Shown: in pieces, positions 32,405 to 43,787 of the stretch
Position numbering within the stretch: position 1 is the first letter of the stretch
Layout of the letters: each line of letters begins with the position of its first letter
NCBI RefSeq assembly: GCF_020509005.1
Contig: NC_063023.1
Span: 124,001 to 188,000 of the forward strand
Origin: Fulvia fulva
Taxonomy: Eukaryota; Ascomycota; Dothideomycetes; Mycosphaerellales; Mycosphaerellaceae
Length of the DNA: 64,000 bases
Direction: 5' to 3'
Position numbers and translations under genes: made by a program
The notes under the pieces: model-generated
Told to the model about the DNA's origin: nothing
Databases searched by the model: none
What the model saw: the letters and a program-made list of their open reading frames with translations, nothing else

Positions 32405-33889
32405 ATGAGAGGCCTCACGAAACTACTGTCGCTACCCGCATCTTTGCTCATCTTGGCTCTCGGCCAATGCGCCGACGCTCAAGACCCCCAATGGCGTTAC
32501 AACCTACCACGAAACGCAAAGTACTATCCTGAAGACGAATCCCATGTCAAGAGAGGCCTCGAAGCGCAAGAGCGGCTGCAATGGCATGCGCCGCAAGGTG
32601 TGCGAAAGATGGGCGATGACGCTGGGGAGAAGTTCTTCTTGGACTATTGGGACTTTGGTGAGCAGGTTGCGACTGATAGTGGCAGCTCGTTGGATGTTTC
32701 AGCACTGCGTAGGCCGGTGATATATGAAGATGCAACAGGATGTGACAACGATACGGGTACTTGCAGGCTGCACGCACCCTTTCGAGGGCAGGCGAATCAC
32801 GAGCGATCGCCTTTCTACAAGATCTTCGGCAGAAGCAACTTCAAACGAGAGTTCGAGTGCCCAACCGGCACAAACTCCTGCAGCAACGTAGGCTCAGACC
32901 TCTGCTGCCAAAGCAGCGAAACATGCGTGAACACAGACGATGGCGTAGGCTGCTGTCCGAACGGCGCGTCTTGCGGTCAAGAGGTAGCAGAATGCGACAC
33001 TGGAGCAGGCTATTCCAGCTGTCCTGACAGCAGCAATCGCGGCTGCTGCCTCCCAGACTTCGAATGCCTCGACACGGGATGCGTATTCTACGGCACTTCC
33101 ACAGTTGTAGCTACAGCGACCCCAGCGACTGTCCCAGCGGGCACCATCAACCCAACGACTATGACCGAACGACCAGAAGGGACAACAGTCATCGTAGCAG
33201 GCGAAGGCTCAACCACGACCGTAACAATAACGAACCAGGGCACAACCGTTACAACCACCGTCATCTCCCCCACCACTATCATCATTGGCGCATCGAGCAC
33301 GAGCTGCTCCTCCGAGTTCTTCTCCTGCCCCTCCTCTCTCGGCGGAGGCTGCTGCCGCAACGGTCAAGGCTGCGCAACAAACAACTCCTGCCCAGACCTC
33401 ACCACCACAACCTCAGCAACCGCCCGTCCTCCGGACCGCCCCACCTCCAGCGCCGACAGCTCCATCACTGCAGCAGACACAACCATCACATCCCAGCCCG
33501 CCGCAGGAGGGACCGATTCTTGCCCAACAGGATTCTACATGTGCTCAGCAGTATACCTGGGTGGATGCTGTAGAGTCGATCGGAATTGCGACACGACGAG
33601 TTGTCCAGAGGGCGATAGGACGGCGGTTGTGACGAGTGGCGTGACGATTGAGGCGGGTGCTGGAGCCACGGGGAGGTGTGCGAGTGCGTGGAGTTCTTGC
33701 GGTGCTGACGTGGGTGGTGGGTGCTGTCCTCCGGGTTTCAACTGTGGAGTGAGCTGTGTTGCTGAGACGGGTGGGCAGACTACGGCGAGGGTGGCGGCGA
33801 GTGGTGGTGCTGTCGTTGGGGTGGGGAGGTATGGGTCGAGTTTTTGGGGGGTTGGGGTGTTGGTGGGAGTGGGGATGGTTTGGTTGTGA
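32405..33889 (+). CDS. Secreted cysteine-rich, Thr-rich cell-surface protein, probably GPI-anchored
   Basis: Single exon, 494 aa. There is a signal peptide at the start (KLLSLPASLLILALGQCADA). After an about 130-residue N-terminal region come several short Cys modules, each with a CC pair (CPTGTNSCSNVGSDLCC, CPNGAS, FSCPSSLGGGCCRNGQGC, FYMCSAVYLGGCCRV, SSCGADVGGGCCPPGFNC). They are separated by Ser/Thr linkers such as TVVIVAGEG-type and TTTVTITNQ that would carry O-glycans. The C-terminus is Gly/Ser followed by a hydrophobic tail (VGVLVGVGMVWL), typical of a GPI signal. The molecular function is unknown. Confidence 0.78.
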   Translation: MRGLTKLLSLPASLLILALGQCADAQDPQWRYNLPRNAKYYPEDESHVKRGLEAQERLQWHAPQGVRKMGDDAGEKFFLDYWDFGEQVATDSGSSLDVSALRRPVIYEDATGCDNDTGTCRLHAPFRGQANHERSPFYKIFGRSNFKREFECPTGTNSCSNVGSDLCCQSSETCVNTDDGVGCCPNGASCGQEVAECDTGAGYSSCPDSSNRGCCLPDFECLDTGCVFYGTSTVVATATPATVPAGTINPTTMTERPEGTTVIVAGEGSTTTVTITNQGTTVTTTVISPTTIIIGASSTSCSSEFFSCPSSLGGGCCRNGQGCATNNSCPDLTTTTSATARPPDRPTSSADSSITAADTTITSQPAAGGTDSCPTGFYMCSAVYLGGCCRVDRNCDTTSCPEGDRTAVVTSGVTIEAGAGATGRCASAWSSCGADVGGGCCPPGFNCGVSCVAETGGQTTARVAASGGAVVGVGRYGSSFWGVGVLVGVGMVWL

Positions 33890-34607
33890 TGAAGTCTCAC
33901 GTTGGCGATATGAACGAAACATATGGCATATACCTCAAACATATTCGAGATGCTCCACTCGTTACACTAACGATATATACCTCACTTTCACATGCTCGCC
34001 TGCCTGCATGAAACCACACGTGATGGCGGGGTCGGATCGGAAACAGCTCCAACGAGAGTCGACGTCTCAACAAAATGTCCTTAGGATCGCCGAGCCAAGT
34101 CGACACTGAAGGTACCACGTGGGTACAACGCATTCTCCGCACTGCTGTCATACCACACTTTTGCCTTGCACGAACCAATTGACAGGTGCTTGGCTAGGAA
34201 GACAACCACAGGACGAGGTGTGAGGTGCATGAAGACAGTCTACGCTCGCTACGCTCGCTGCAATCGTCATCACCAGTCTGCGCGACCCACATCGTGCATC
34301 TGGAGAAGACGGGAGGAGACGCATACTGTATCCCCGCATACAGCCACTGCGACTGCTGAGCCACTGCACTGCATTGCATCTTCGATTGCTGGTGTGAAAG
34401 AGGAGGGCGATATTGAGAGATTTGGAGACAAGGCGAGAGAAGAGACAGCATATCACGGCTTCCTCACCACAGCTACCCCTCAGGCCGGCGGACAGCCTGA
34501 CACAAGCTGAGGGCAGCATCCGAGCGCTCAACGGGCTTCATGGAGCGCCTCACCCGGCTCTTCCATCGAACGCCCTGAAGACGCCCGCTTCGTCTCCAAC
34601 AACCACT
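33890..34607. other. Intergenic
   Basis: No gene recognised. The reading frame of the carrier gene is open leftwards to 34413, but only from a TTG, so it is treated as 5' UTR. Confidence 0.4.
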
Positions 34608-35787
34608 ATGCCAGTTCCCACCGATGGCCAACAACCACCACCACCGCCACCACACCCAGCCAGCGATGCCTCCTCCCATTCCTCCACACCCACACCACCC
34701 TCCCCGCCCCCGAACAACAAGTCCATCTTAAGCTTCCAAGCCTCCAAGGACGTCAAACGCTCCGCCAAACGCTACCGCACCGAAATCTCCGCCTCCACCT
34801 CCTCCATCCTCTCCACCTTCGCCGCCTTCCCCCTCGACTTCGCCAAATCCCGCATGCAGTCCTACGAAACGTCCTTCACGGCGACGATAAAAGATGCGTA
34901 TAAAATGGAAGGGTTGCGGGCCTTTTGGAGGGGGGTGGGACCGCCGATCTTCAGTGTGACGATTGTCAGGACAATTTCGTTTAGTTTGTATCAGAAGACG
35001 AAGTATGCGTTGGATCGCAGCATTATGGAGATCACGGGGAGTAGTCCGCTTGTTGTGGCGAATGCGCCGGGGAGCTATCCCACGCTATCAACGATGGCGT
35101 GTTTTGGAGGTGCGGGCGCGGCGGCGGGGGCGGTTATTACGACTATCAGTTGTCCCTTCGAGCTTACGAAGCTGAACGAGCAACTTGCGGGCAAGATGGC
35201 AAGGGAAGCAGCTCTCAAGAAGTCCCCAATCCCTGGAAGTGGAGAGGCCAGACCCGTGGTGGATCTGAAGAGCGGTGGAAGCTGGCAGACTGCAAGAAGG
35301 CTGGTGAAGGATCGTGGACTACAAGGACTGTATGCCGGGTATAGGTTGCATTTGCTGAGGGATACGATTGGGACGAGTATCTACTTCATGACGTATGAGA
35401 GTGCCAAACAACTGCTGGGCAATGCGAGGGGCAAGAGTGCGACGAGTCCGTATGCGGTTGTTGTGGCGGGTGGGCTTTGTGGGATTGTTAGTTGGGCTTG
35501 CGTAAGTTGTGATCCACGAAGGAGGAAGAAATGGATATCGATGGAGGAGTTGTACTGACGCAGGATAACCACAGATCTACCCAATCGATGTAACGAAGAC
35601 CGTCTACCAGAAAGCCTTGCTCTCTGCGGGATCGGAGAAGAGGACGAGGCCGGATATCAAGTTCTTCCAGACGGGGTCGTATCGAGGTCTGGGAGTTTCG
35701 GTGTTGAGGTCGTGTATTATCAACATGATCTTCTTCAGTAACTTTGAGTTTATCAAGAAGAATATCAATGCTTTGGAGGTAGATTGA
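34608..35787 (+). CDS. Mitochondrial carrier (SLC25) family protein
   Basis: Exons are 34608-35501 and 35575-35787, 368 aa. The intron (gtaagt...aaccacag) joins SWAC to IYPIDVTKTV, restoring a carrier signature P-x-D-x-(T/V)K. Earlier signatures are FPLDFAKSRMQSY in repeat 1 and CPFELTKLNEQL in repeat 2. Each repeat is followed by a G-rich second half (GLRAFWRGVGPPI, GLQGLYAGYRLHL). The Pro/Ser-rich first 55 residues are disordered. Such carriers move metabolites across the inner mitochondrial membrane; the substrate cannot be told. The ATG at 34608 is the first in frame. Confidence 0.9.
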
Positions 35788-36816
35788 GGGGATTGAAGTG
35801 GAATTCGACACGGCCGTGTGTCCCGCGAAAGGATGGACTACCTGGCGAGCTGGAGACGTTGCGTGCCGTGAGCATGGAGTATGCTTCGGATGGCGATTGA
35901 AGAGGGAGGTGATTCGGAGTGGAATTTGGAGAACAGGTCTTATCGAAGCCCTCCCATGGGTGGACGGGAAACATGACCGGCACGGCCACAGCGAGAGCTT
36001 TCGGCATTGCATTGGCACTGGAGATTGAGGTGTTGGGCGTTTGGGAGTGGAAGAGCTGGTTGAGCTTTGCTGTACAGCTCCTCGCTATGGATTGAGCTTG
36101 CGAAGGGCGCCAGATGGCCAAGGAAGTGGGAGAGCGAAGGCCCAACAAGGCTACAACATATTATGCATACTTGTCGACAGCATTGAATCGAGTCGTGTTT
36201 GCTGTTTCGGCCAGTCTTCTACTTGGCTCTGGTATCAAATCTGATGATGTGATGTGTGCTTCGAGAAATGCAGAGTTTCGGAACAATGGAGTATGTTGCG
36301 CCATGCGGAAACGAGATGGGACTGATGAGCAGTACGAAGATCTTGTGCGGTCTGGCCTGAATGCCCACGCCTCAACTAGGCTCCGATTGACTTGTATCGC
36401 AACAACACTATTCTGGACGTGATCAACGTCGACTACGATTACAGGACACAGCTCGCTAGACGCTGCCCTTCGATGAGCTTTGCCGAGATGGTGTGCCCAG
36501 AACGATTGCTCCCGCTTCACCAAAACCTTCACTGCCTGCTACCGGCCTTGTATGATTCCACTTTCCTTTCATTAAGGCAACACCAAGAGCTGCACGGCGA
36601 CACTCTATAGAATCTACATCATGCCGTGCACGCTTCCCGCTGGTGTTCAATAGCGTCTTGTGCGACGCGGAAAGTCTTCATCTGAATATTCACCGCTGAT
36701 GCTTCCAACGAAAGTCACAAACGCCACACAACTGACCATCCCGCCACCACCTTGACACAGCACCCTTGATGGGTGTACCTGACAACACGCCTATCAAGAC
36801 CACTCTCAGTCTAAGC
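35788..36816. other. Intergenic
   Basis: About 1 kb between convergent genes; no supported coding region or repeat. Confidence 0.4.
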
Positions 36817-37977
36817 CTAAGCCTGCAAGTCGCGCGGCACACGACAAACACCAGCAAACCCCTGACCAGCAACTTTAACAAACAGGCGATAGACACAGTA
36901 CTCACGCTCCTCATACACCGCTACCAAGTCTCCGAGCTCTGCTGCATGCTCCATGCCCGGTAGGGCCACCAGTCGGCCCTGCTGGAAGAGAGTTTTGTTG
37001 CTCTCCGACATGAGATGCTCTGGCAATCTGAAAAAGCCCGTGCAGCGTGTGAGAGCACCAGAGAAGCTGATGGCGAAGTTGTAGTGGTTGTTGAGGTGGT
37101 GGGTCATGGAAATCGTTCGGACGGTGGTTGTTACGAAGGACGGTGTGGTCGGATCGTGGAACGTCGTAGCCGAGATCCGTGAAGAGGTCGCGGAGGTCGA
37201 CATTCTCGGGGCAGACGGCGCTGCGTAGGCCTCTAATGCGTTCCTTGTCCTTCTCGGAGTCCTCGAGCACCCTCTCTTTTTGCTGGATCTCATTTCGCAG
37301 GTCGATGATTACCCGGTCCTTCATACTCAGGCTGCGCTCCAGTTCGGTGATCTTCTCCTGCTTTCGCTCGTCTTCCTGCTTGATCTTGGAGTGCAAAACT
37401 TGAAGGTCCTGGTCATGCTTTTGCTCCAGGGTACGGATGTCGTTCTTGTGATCGATCCTCAAGCGCTCGATCTGACCTTCAAAGCACTCGATTTTGCTGT
37501 CCTTCTCCTCGGCCTGCTCAGCGATGATTGCCTCGCGCCGGATCAAGTCTTGCTCTTGGGTAGCGCAGCCCCCTTCCCGCTCCTCAAGTCGCCTCTGCTG
37601 TCCGGCGAGATCTGCGTCCCTCTCTCGAGCAGACGTCTCCTTGAGAGTGATGGCACTGGCCTGAGCCCTAAGTCCTTTCTCGAGAGCGGCGATAGCCTCT
37701 TCTCGTGCTGCCCGGGTGTTAGCTTTGCACGACGAGCACGTGGACATGTCTCTGTAAGGCATGCTGGATGTCTCGATAAGACGAGACGGCATGTCCTCAA
37801 CGCTTCGCCCATTCTCGAATCCTTACCTCTGATTTCCTGGACAGTCTTCGCAAACGCCTGCTTCTCGATCTCCAACTGCGACTCAGCCTGCTGCAGCTTC
37901 TTGAACTGATTCTCAAGACGGGCGAACAGAGCATCTGTCGCCAGCTCCTGGCTCATGGTGGGTGTGTTGCGGACCAT
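36817..37977 (-). CDS. Coiled-coil hypothetical protein, C-terminal frame unresolved
   Basis: Exon 1 (37977-37827) starts MVRNTPTMSQELATDALFA. A 77-bp intron (gtaagg...cttacagag) leads to exon 2 from 37749. Exon 2 encodes about 190 residues of charged heptad-like helix (EQKHDQDLQVLHSKIKQEDE and similar), with a CxxC near its start. Near 37165 the coding signal moves from one frame to another. The first frame would end at 36911. The other, clearly coding (LMSESNKTLFQQGRLVALPG), ends at 36817. Either an intron I could not place or a 1-base frameshift lies between. No family is recognised. Confidence 0.55.
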
Positions 37978-39093
37978 TGTTGCGTACTGTCCGACTGTTG
38001 GTGGAGTTGTGGCTAGAAGGAGAAACAGATGTTTGCGTCGGAAATGGAAAGAAAGGTCTTCGATTTGTACCCGCCTCGCTTGGGGACAGAAGCGCGGAAT
38101 GCATATTTACTGTCACATGTGAATCTGGCTTTGTCTTTCATCTCGACAAGTACGCGTCGTAATCATGAACACCACACATCTGGCGAACATGGCATTCACC
38201 TGCAGCAGTCTCAGGCAAAGTCATCAATAGGACTGGACATGCAAAACTACTGCATTTCCAAGCGACGGCGGCTTTTTTTTCCCGCTCGCCCATGTTCAGC
38301 GTAGAAAGTAGCAGCCTCCTCTCATAGGTTAACTCCATTTTCGGATATTCATACTCTTGGAACAATGTCTCTTCCATGCAGTGATAACGTCACAATCTGT
38401 CGCGTCGTTCCGAATGTGCCTTTGCTCCAGACACCAGACCTCATCTCATCAAGAAACCTTCATCACACCCTCCTCCTTCAACATCCCTTCTAGAACACAG
38501 CAACCCGCGACTTTGCAGCAATGATCGTCCCAATAGGTGAGTGCATAAGAGTTTCAATGTCCCTCGAACGTCAGGTCGTCATGTAAGTGCGCTCATGTGA
38601 CGCCAAGAACTCAGTAGGAGCAAGTCATGGTAACACGCAGAAGTCATCACATCGAAGCAAAGTGCAGACAACAACACTAAATGTGTTTCCACGTGGGATC
38701 TGGAAGATCGCCATTATGAACAAAATTGAACTGCTTGTGTTCGTACTAAGTAACTTTTGCTTGTTGTTTTCTAGTTCCCAGGCCATCTTGTAGCATTCTC
38801 TGACAGAGAGCGTGGGTCACGAGGAGAATGGGAAACGAGACATGTGAAAATCGATCGTCGAGGAGGCAGTCATAGCCCTGACGGGGTCACGATTGACAGT
38901 AGCGCGCGTAGCACGGGACGATGAGATGAGAAGGGAGACACAACAGCATCATTAGAACCCTCGTTTTCTCGGCGACATTTCTAACAAAGCTTCAAGAATG
39001 TATGCAAATCAAAATCGCTCATCACCCTCGCCCTTACCCTCGGGCCTTTTCCACATTACGTCTCTCCCCACCTCATCATGCCTCTTATACTTC
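37978..39093. other. Intergenic
   Basis: About 1.1 kb, no supported gene. A short ATG-to-GTGAGT segment at 38521 could be an orphan first exon but has no partner. Confidence 0.35.
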
Positions 39094-41047
39094 TTAGTCC
39101 ATCAGACCAAGCGCCTCAGCCTCAGCCCATAGTCCATCGTTCGCGCGGCGGAAGTTGCCCATAGAACGGTCAGCCATTTCCTGTGCAAGCGCCTCCACTG
39201 CGTGGATGAGCTGGCGTGGGTCATAGTGATGTCTCGTGGATGTGAAGGTGACATTGGCCACGACGGGAGCATCGACTAGGATCTGACGCTGGTTGAGGGT
39301 GGTACCGTTGACATCCTGGTATGTCGCTGTGAGCATGCCACCACGAGTTGGCGCACCTTGAGGAGCAAGCACTGCTGTATGAGGAGCGACAGCAGGAGCC
39401 CGGGCAGCAGCAGGAGCACGAGGAGCAGTACCTGGGCTGTTGAGGTCGATGGCACTGTCACGACGAGATGGCGTGCCATCGGCAGCACCGATGGAAGAGG
39501 TAATCTGAGAGCCTTCTGCGCGTCTCGATGCTGCCACTTGCTGAACAGCAAGATCCCCACAGTCTCTGACCATGTCCCTCAGAGTTGGCGGGGCCTGAGT
39601 CGGACGAGGCTGGGCTCGTGAGTTGGTGGTTGACGGTGTTGGTGCTGAAGCTGGTGCTGCGGCAGCAGTTGAAACGGAACTCTGAGGACGCTGTGGTGCT
39701 GTAGCTGCAGGTGCGGATGGAGGAAGTGCAGGTGTGCTTGGGGCGGAGAGATGCTCGATTGCTGCACGGATGATTGCCAGCACAGTCAGACGAGTGAGGG
39801 CAGTACCTGATCCAGGATCTCCACGATTGAGAGCTGTCTCTGCGATCTTGACCATCCACTTGCGAGGTGGATGCGTGCTGATGTATGCCTCCTTCGTCCC
39901 GTCACGAACACACTCGACAGCCTCCTTAACCAAGTCCTTGCGAGCTTGATTGACGTATATTGCTTCGTCGAGCTGCTTGTTGTAGTAATCCTCAGTCAGC
40001 TGACTTGGGGCTTCGATGTAGTTTCTCGCCAACATTAGACGAGATTGTGATATCGGATCTGTCCCAATCTGCAACGCTGCTGCTGGAGCTGCTGCAGTGA
40101 CGGCAGTTCGAGGGAGAGGCGGGGAAGTGGGCGCAGAAAGCATGGGTGTCGCGCGTGTCCGAGCTGGCTGGGGAGCGTCGATCGGTCGAGAGGGCGCACT
40201 CACTGCCGGAGCAGGACGAGTAGTTTGTGTCGGCAAAGGGACTGGTGCCGAGGGGCGTGGAGCTTGTGTAGGTTGTGCGTCGGGAAGAGAAGGTCGACCA
40301 GTTGGAAGCTGAGTCGGCATGCTGGGTCGCATTGCGGCGAGCGCGCGAGGAGGCGGTGCGGCTGTGGATGCTGGAGTTGTGGACGAAGTGACCCGCTGGC
40401 CGTTTTGAAAGCGAACTCTGCCGGCTGCTCGAGGAGATGGTGCGCGAACGCGGTTCGGATCGGGTGCAGGTGCTGTGCGTGGTGGAGGAAGAGCGGCGAA
40501 GTCGAAGTTGCGTGGAGTTCTATCCTGCTCGCTTGGCCGGCCTCGTCCTGGGGGTGGAAGATCGTTCGAGCCGTGGCGGTAGTTGTTACGAGGAGGGCGG
40601 TCATGGCATCTCGCCTGTTGTTCTGAGAACTGCTCCTCGAGTCGTGCACGATGGCCTTGACCGTCCATGCGGTTTTCGAGCGACTCAGCAATCCATCAGG
40701 GGGTTAGTATGTGTTGAGAACATGTGGAGAGCGCAGCAACATACTGCGTCGCTGCCGAACGTTTCCTCCGTGTTCCACTTCTTGAGCATTTGTGCCCTCG
40801 CATTGTCTTCTGGCCCAGAGCGTGCTTGCTCTCGATGCGCCTGTGCTGCCTTCATCGCGCGCTCCTCGGCTCTCCAATCGCCGCCGCCGCCTCGTCGTCC
40901 ACCACCGCGCTCCTCAGGTGCTGACACGATGTCGCGTGTGGCGACACCGAGGTCAACGACCATGCGAGCGATGTCGGCCTCCATGGTGCCGATTGGCAGT
41001 GCTTGTTGTTGACGCTGGCGTAGGAGTGTTGTCGTGTGCGACACCAT
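39094..41047 (-). CDS. Pro/Ala-rich, largely disordered hypothetical protein
   Basis: Exon 1 (41047-40745) and exon 2 (40683-39094) are joined across a 61-bp intron with a consensus donor (gtatgt), a TACTAAC branch site and acceptor gctgag. The join gives FGSDA-SLENRMDGQGHR, and the product is about 630 aa. The first 100 residues are helical and charged. About residues 110-330 and 410-560 are Pro/Ala/Ser/Thr-rich and disordered. Between them lies a folded helical segment (QLTEDYYNKQLDEAIYVN). A second folded block (GMLTATYQDVNGTTLNQRQI) is near the end. No family recognised. Confidence 0.7.
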
Positions 41048-42576
41048 TGCGATGTTGCAGTGTGTCGAATGTGCGGTGTTCCAAGGTTGTTGCAGGTGAG
41101 GTCGAAGATGGGACTGGTTTTGTTGTGAGCTGTTGACGAGGGCAGTCACGGAGCTCGGCAGCTTCGCGCTAATGCAGCAGCGTTTCGTGTTCGCAAGAAG
41201 AGGAAGGACCGGCTGCAGGTGGCCCAATGGGAGAATCGTCGGCATCAGATGCAGCTCCTCCGTGCTGCCCGCCGACAGTAGCATTGTAGCGCAGCCATCG
41301 TTTGCATGGTGAGGAGATGTAGGCCTTGCTTCGACAGGTTCAACAGTTGCGGAGGCAGCAGGAGTCCTTCACGATGTTCGAGATTGATCTGATCTTGCGA
41401 GACTGGGTGATCATTCCTGCGGTCCGCGGCCCTCGGAATAGATGATTCGCAGCGCCTGGTTGCGCATGTGCTCAGCACCTGAAGCTGAAGGGGAAGCAGG
41501 AGAAGTGCCCACCGTGCTTCAACGAGATCAACACTTGCAAAGGCAGAAAGAGTGCCTCACCATCATCGATGCGTGCCTCGTCTTGCAGGGCTGGACTTGC
41601 TTCTTATGCTGTCAACGACGCCAGGGAGAGAATACTTCAGCATGCCTGGCTCCGTATGTGCTCGGCACCAGGACGAGGGAGGAGAGGGTGGCCTGGCGTG
41701 ACCTCCGCGGGAAACATTGCCGGGCGAAAAGCTCGCAAGATCTCTCATCCCATCAGAGGCTGCAGCGTGTACTCCCATCGTAAGCTGAGCAGACTCCTCA
41801 CAGCTCATTTGCCAGTCTTGCCGCAGCAAGCAACTGTGATACAGCGTAGCGTCGGGCAGGCTAGAATCTGCGGCATCGTACACAAAGCATTCGGGGTAGA
41901 GCTGATGAGATAGCAATCGTGGTGCTGGCGTCTGAAAATGGCAGATGATTGCTACATCTCTTACCATCTTTCGCACGCAGCTGCTGAACTGCCAGCAACA
42001 ACCTGTCCGGCAATAAAGTAGGTGGCTCGATAACAGATCATATGGTGCGCTGCAGTCCTCCCTGTCTTCACAATCAGGCTTTGCGTGAGGGCCCAAGTAA
42101 GCCTAAGCATCACCGAATTGCAACAAGCTGGCATCGCAGTAGCAATCGAGCGATGTGATGTGCGGAGAGAGGTTCCAACTCCGGAGAGCAACGCTCGAGC
42201 GATGATAGGGTCATTCTGATCGTGCGGCCAGCGTGTCACCAGAGCTCCATGTACGGCCAAACTCGCCAGCCCATACGCCTGTGGCGGCGTACGTACCGAG
42301 CTGATCGTTGACTCTCTCCAATGGGCGTCCCGTCGATTGCAAGAAGTTTTCAAGAATGGTCTCTCTCTTTCATGCGGGTGAAGCCAGGATACGGTATTGA
42401 CAGCGCAGCAATATAGTAGTCCAGGATATGATACTCTTATCCAAGCTTCCAGAACTAATGCAGATGGTGCATGCTCAGCTGCGCTGGGATGCAGCAACTG
42501 CTGCTCCCGTCCGTTCTTGCGACTCGTCTCGAAGCCAGGACAGTACGACGACCTTTCCCATGGCGAACGGATCTTC
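41048..42576. other. Region with decayed repeats and no resolved gene
   Basis: It contains the 5' flank of the Pro/Ala-rich gene, an open plus-strand frame at 41129-41281 with basic character, and the decayed repeats described separately. From 41,800 to 42,570 nothing is recognised. Confidence 0.35.
41280..41790 (+). repeat. Decayed tandem repeat of about 190 bp with Cys motifs
   Basis: Two plus-strand segments encode a common motif: CRPCFDRFNSCGG (near 41330) and CPPCFNEINTCKG (near 41505). The DNA around TGGTTGCGCATGTGCTCAG (about 41460) recurs as TGGCTCCGTATGTGCTCGG (about 41645), about 187 bp later. A third, more diverged unit follows. Stops interrupt all frames, so this looks like a dead repeat-containing gene rather than an active one. 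Boundaries are approximate. Confidence 0.45.
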
Positions 42577-43313
42577 TCAAACGAGACCCAGCACAGCCAG
42601 ACCAACAGCACCGCTCAATCCCAACCTTGCGGCAGCAGTCATGGCAGGCGCTCCAGCAGTACTCGTAAGATTTGTGGTCGGTTCCGGCATGACGGTACTC
42701 GCAGCTGCTAGCTTCGAAGCTCCAGCTGTCACAGTGACAGCCATGTAGACAATCTCGGTGCTGGCCAGAGTCGAGGTGGTAGCCATCACGCCAAGACCAT
42801 CGATGGCCGAAGACGCAGTGCAGACGGCAGATATGGCACCTTCAATAGGCGTGACATCAAGATGCGCTCCCACCAATTCGCATTGGTATGTCATGGGACC
42901 AGCGGTCAAAGTCGTCTCGGCACCGCCATAAGTATTGGTGAAGATGATGGTACTCTCGCCCTCAGTCACGGTGATGGGCGGATTGTAGCCACAGCCAGAA
43001 GTCGTCGCATTGTTCGAGCAGCCAAGCAGGAATGTAGTCTGATTTGCGTTCTGTGGCTGTGATTAGCGTACATGTCTGCCAGCGGAAAGCGCAAACTGCT
43101 CGATGGCCTTACAGCAGTAATGATGGACGCCTGGATCTGATCGGGCGCGCCCATGGGCAAGAACAGCGAAACGACAGGCTGACTAGTCGTCGCCGCCGTA
43201 CCCACCGCTCTGGTCGCGGTGTCTGAGGTGCGCGTGGGAGACGGGGATGCGTCTTGAGCCAGTGCCCGTGCGCCGGCCAGCAGGCATGAAAGTATGGGTA
43301 TGATGGCGAGCAT
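42577..43313 (-). CDS. Small secreted GPI-anchored protein
   Basis: Exon 1 (43313-43113) encodes a signal peptide (MLAIIPILSCLLAGARALAQ) and a Ser/Thr/Pro linker. The intron (gtaagg...gctaatcacagccacag, acceptor at 43051) leads to exon 2 (43050-42577), 224 aa in all. An earlier acceptor six bases upstream would add two residues in the same frame. The body has a few Cys and Thr-rich strands, and the end (AARLGLSGAVGLAVLGLV) is a hydrophobic GPI-attachment tail. The function is unknown; such proteins are common in fungal cell walls. Confidence 0.75.
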
Positions 43314-43787
43314 GATGGCCGCACTCTCATTCCCAGCAGCGCTTTATCATCAGTCCATGCACGCTCTCTTCCTACTCATCCGAATGGCGATGGGAAGTCA
43401 ACAGAGACATCATCAGTGGGCAAGAGATGACGATGCCGACTGTGAATTGCAAAGGACATGTGTTCCATTTCCCATGACGAAGCAGTCCGCATTGGCGAAG
43501 GCTTGAGACGAGACACAGACACGGTCACACGGAGTTGCAGTGGTTGCCAAGCATAGCTGTGTCCTGTTCGTGTTGAGCGTTGGCGGAGAGGAGCGAGATG
43601 ATTTGTTGATGGAGAGGGATGCCAATGTCTTGGTCCTCGGCATCTTCCACGGCGCTGCTTCCGATGGACACTTCCAGGTTTCCACTTTCCTGGAGATTGA
43701 CGCGAGGCAGCACGTGTTCAGCTTGAGCCTCACCTGCATGAAGAAGAGCATCCGGCGTCGTTTCCGAGATAGACCACATCATCCATC
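43314..43787. other. Divergent upstream region
   Basis: Lies between the GPI-protein and Rtt106 start codons, which point away from each other; no other feature seen. Confidence 0.4.

Noticed and set aside
38521..38536. ATG followed by a few codons and GTGAGT, a possible first exon
   Set aside because: No acceptor and open frame downstream could be paired with it.
41563..42096. Minus-strand frame of 177 codons
   Set aside because: Overlaps the decayed repeats, has no domain and a random-looking Ser/Cys/His composition.
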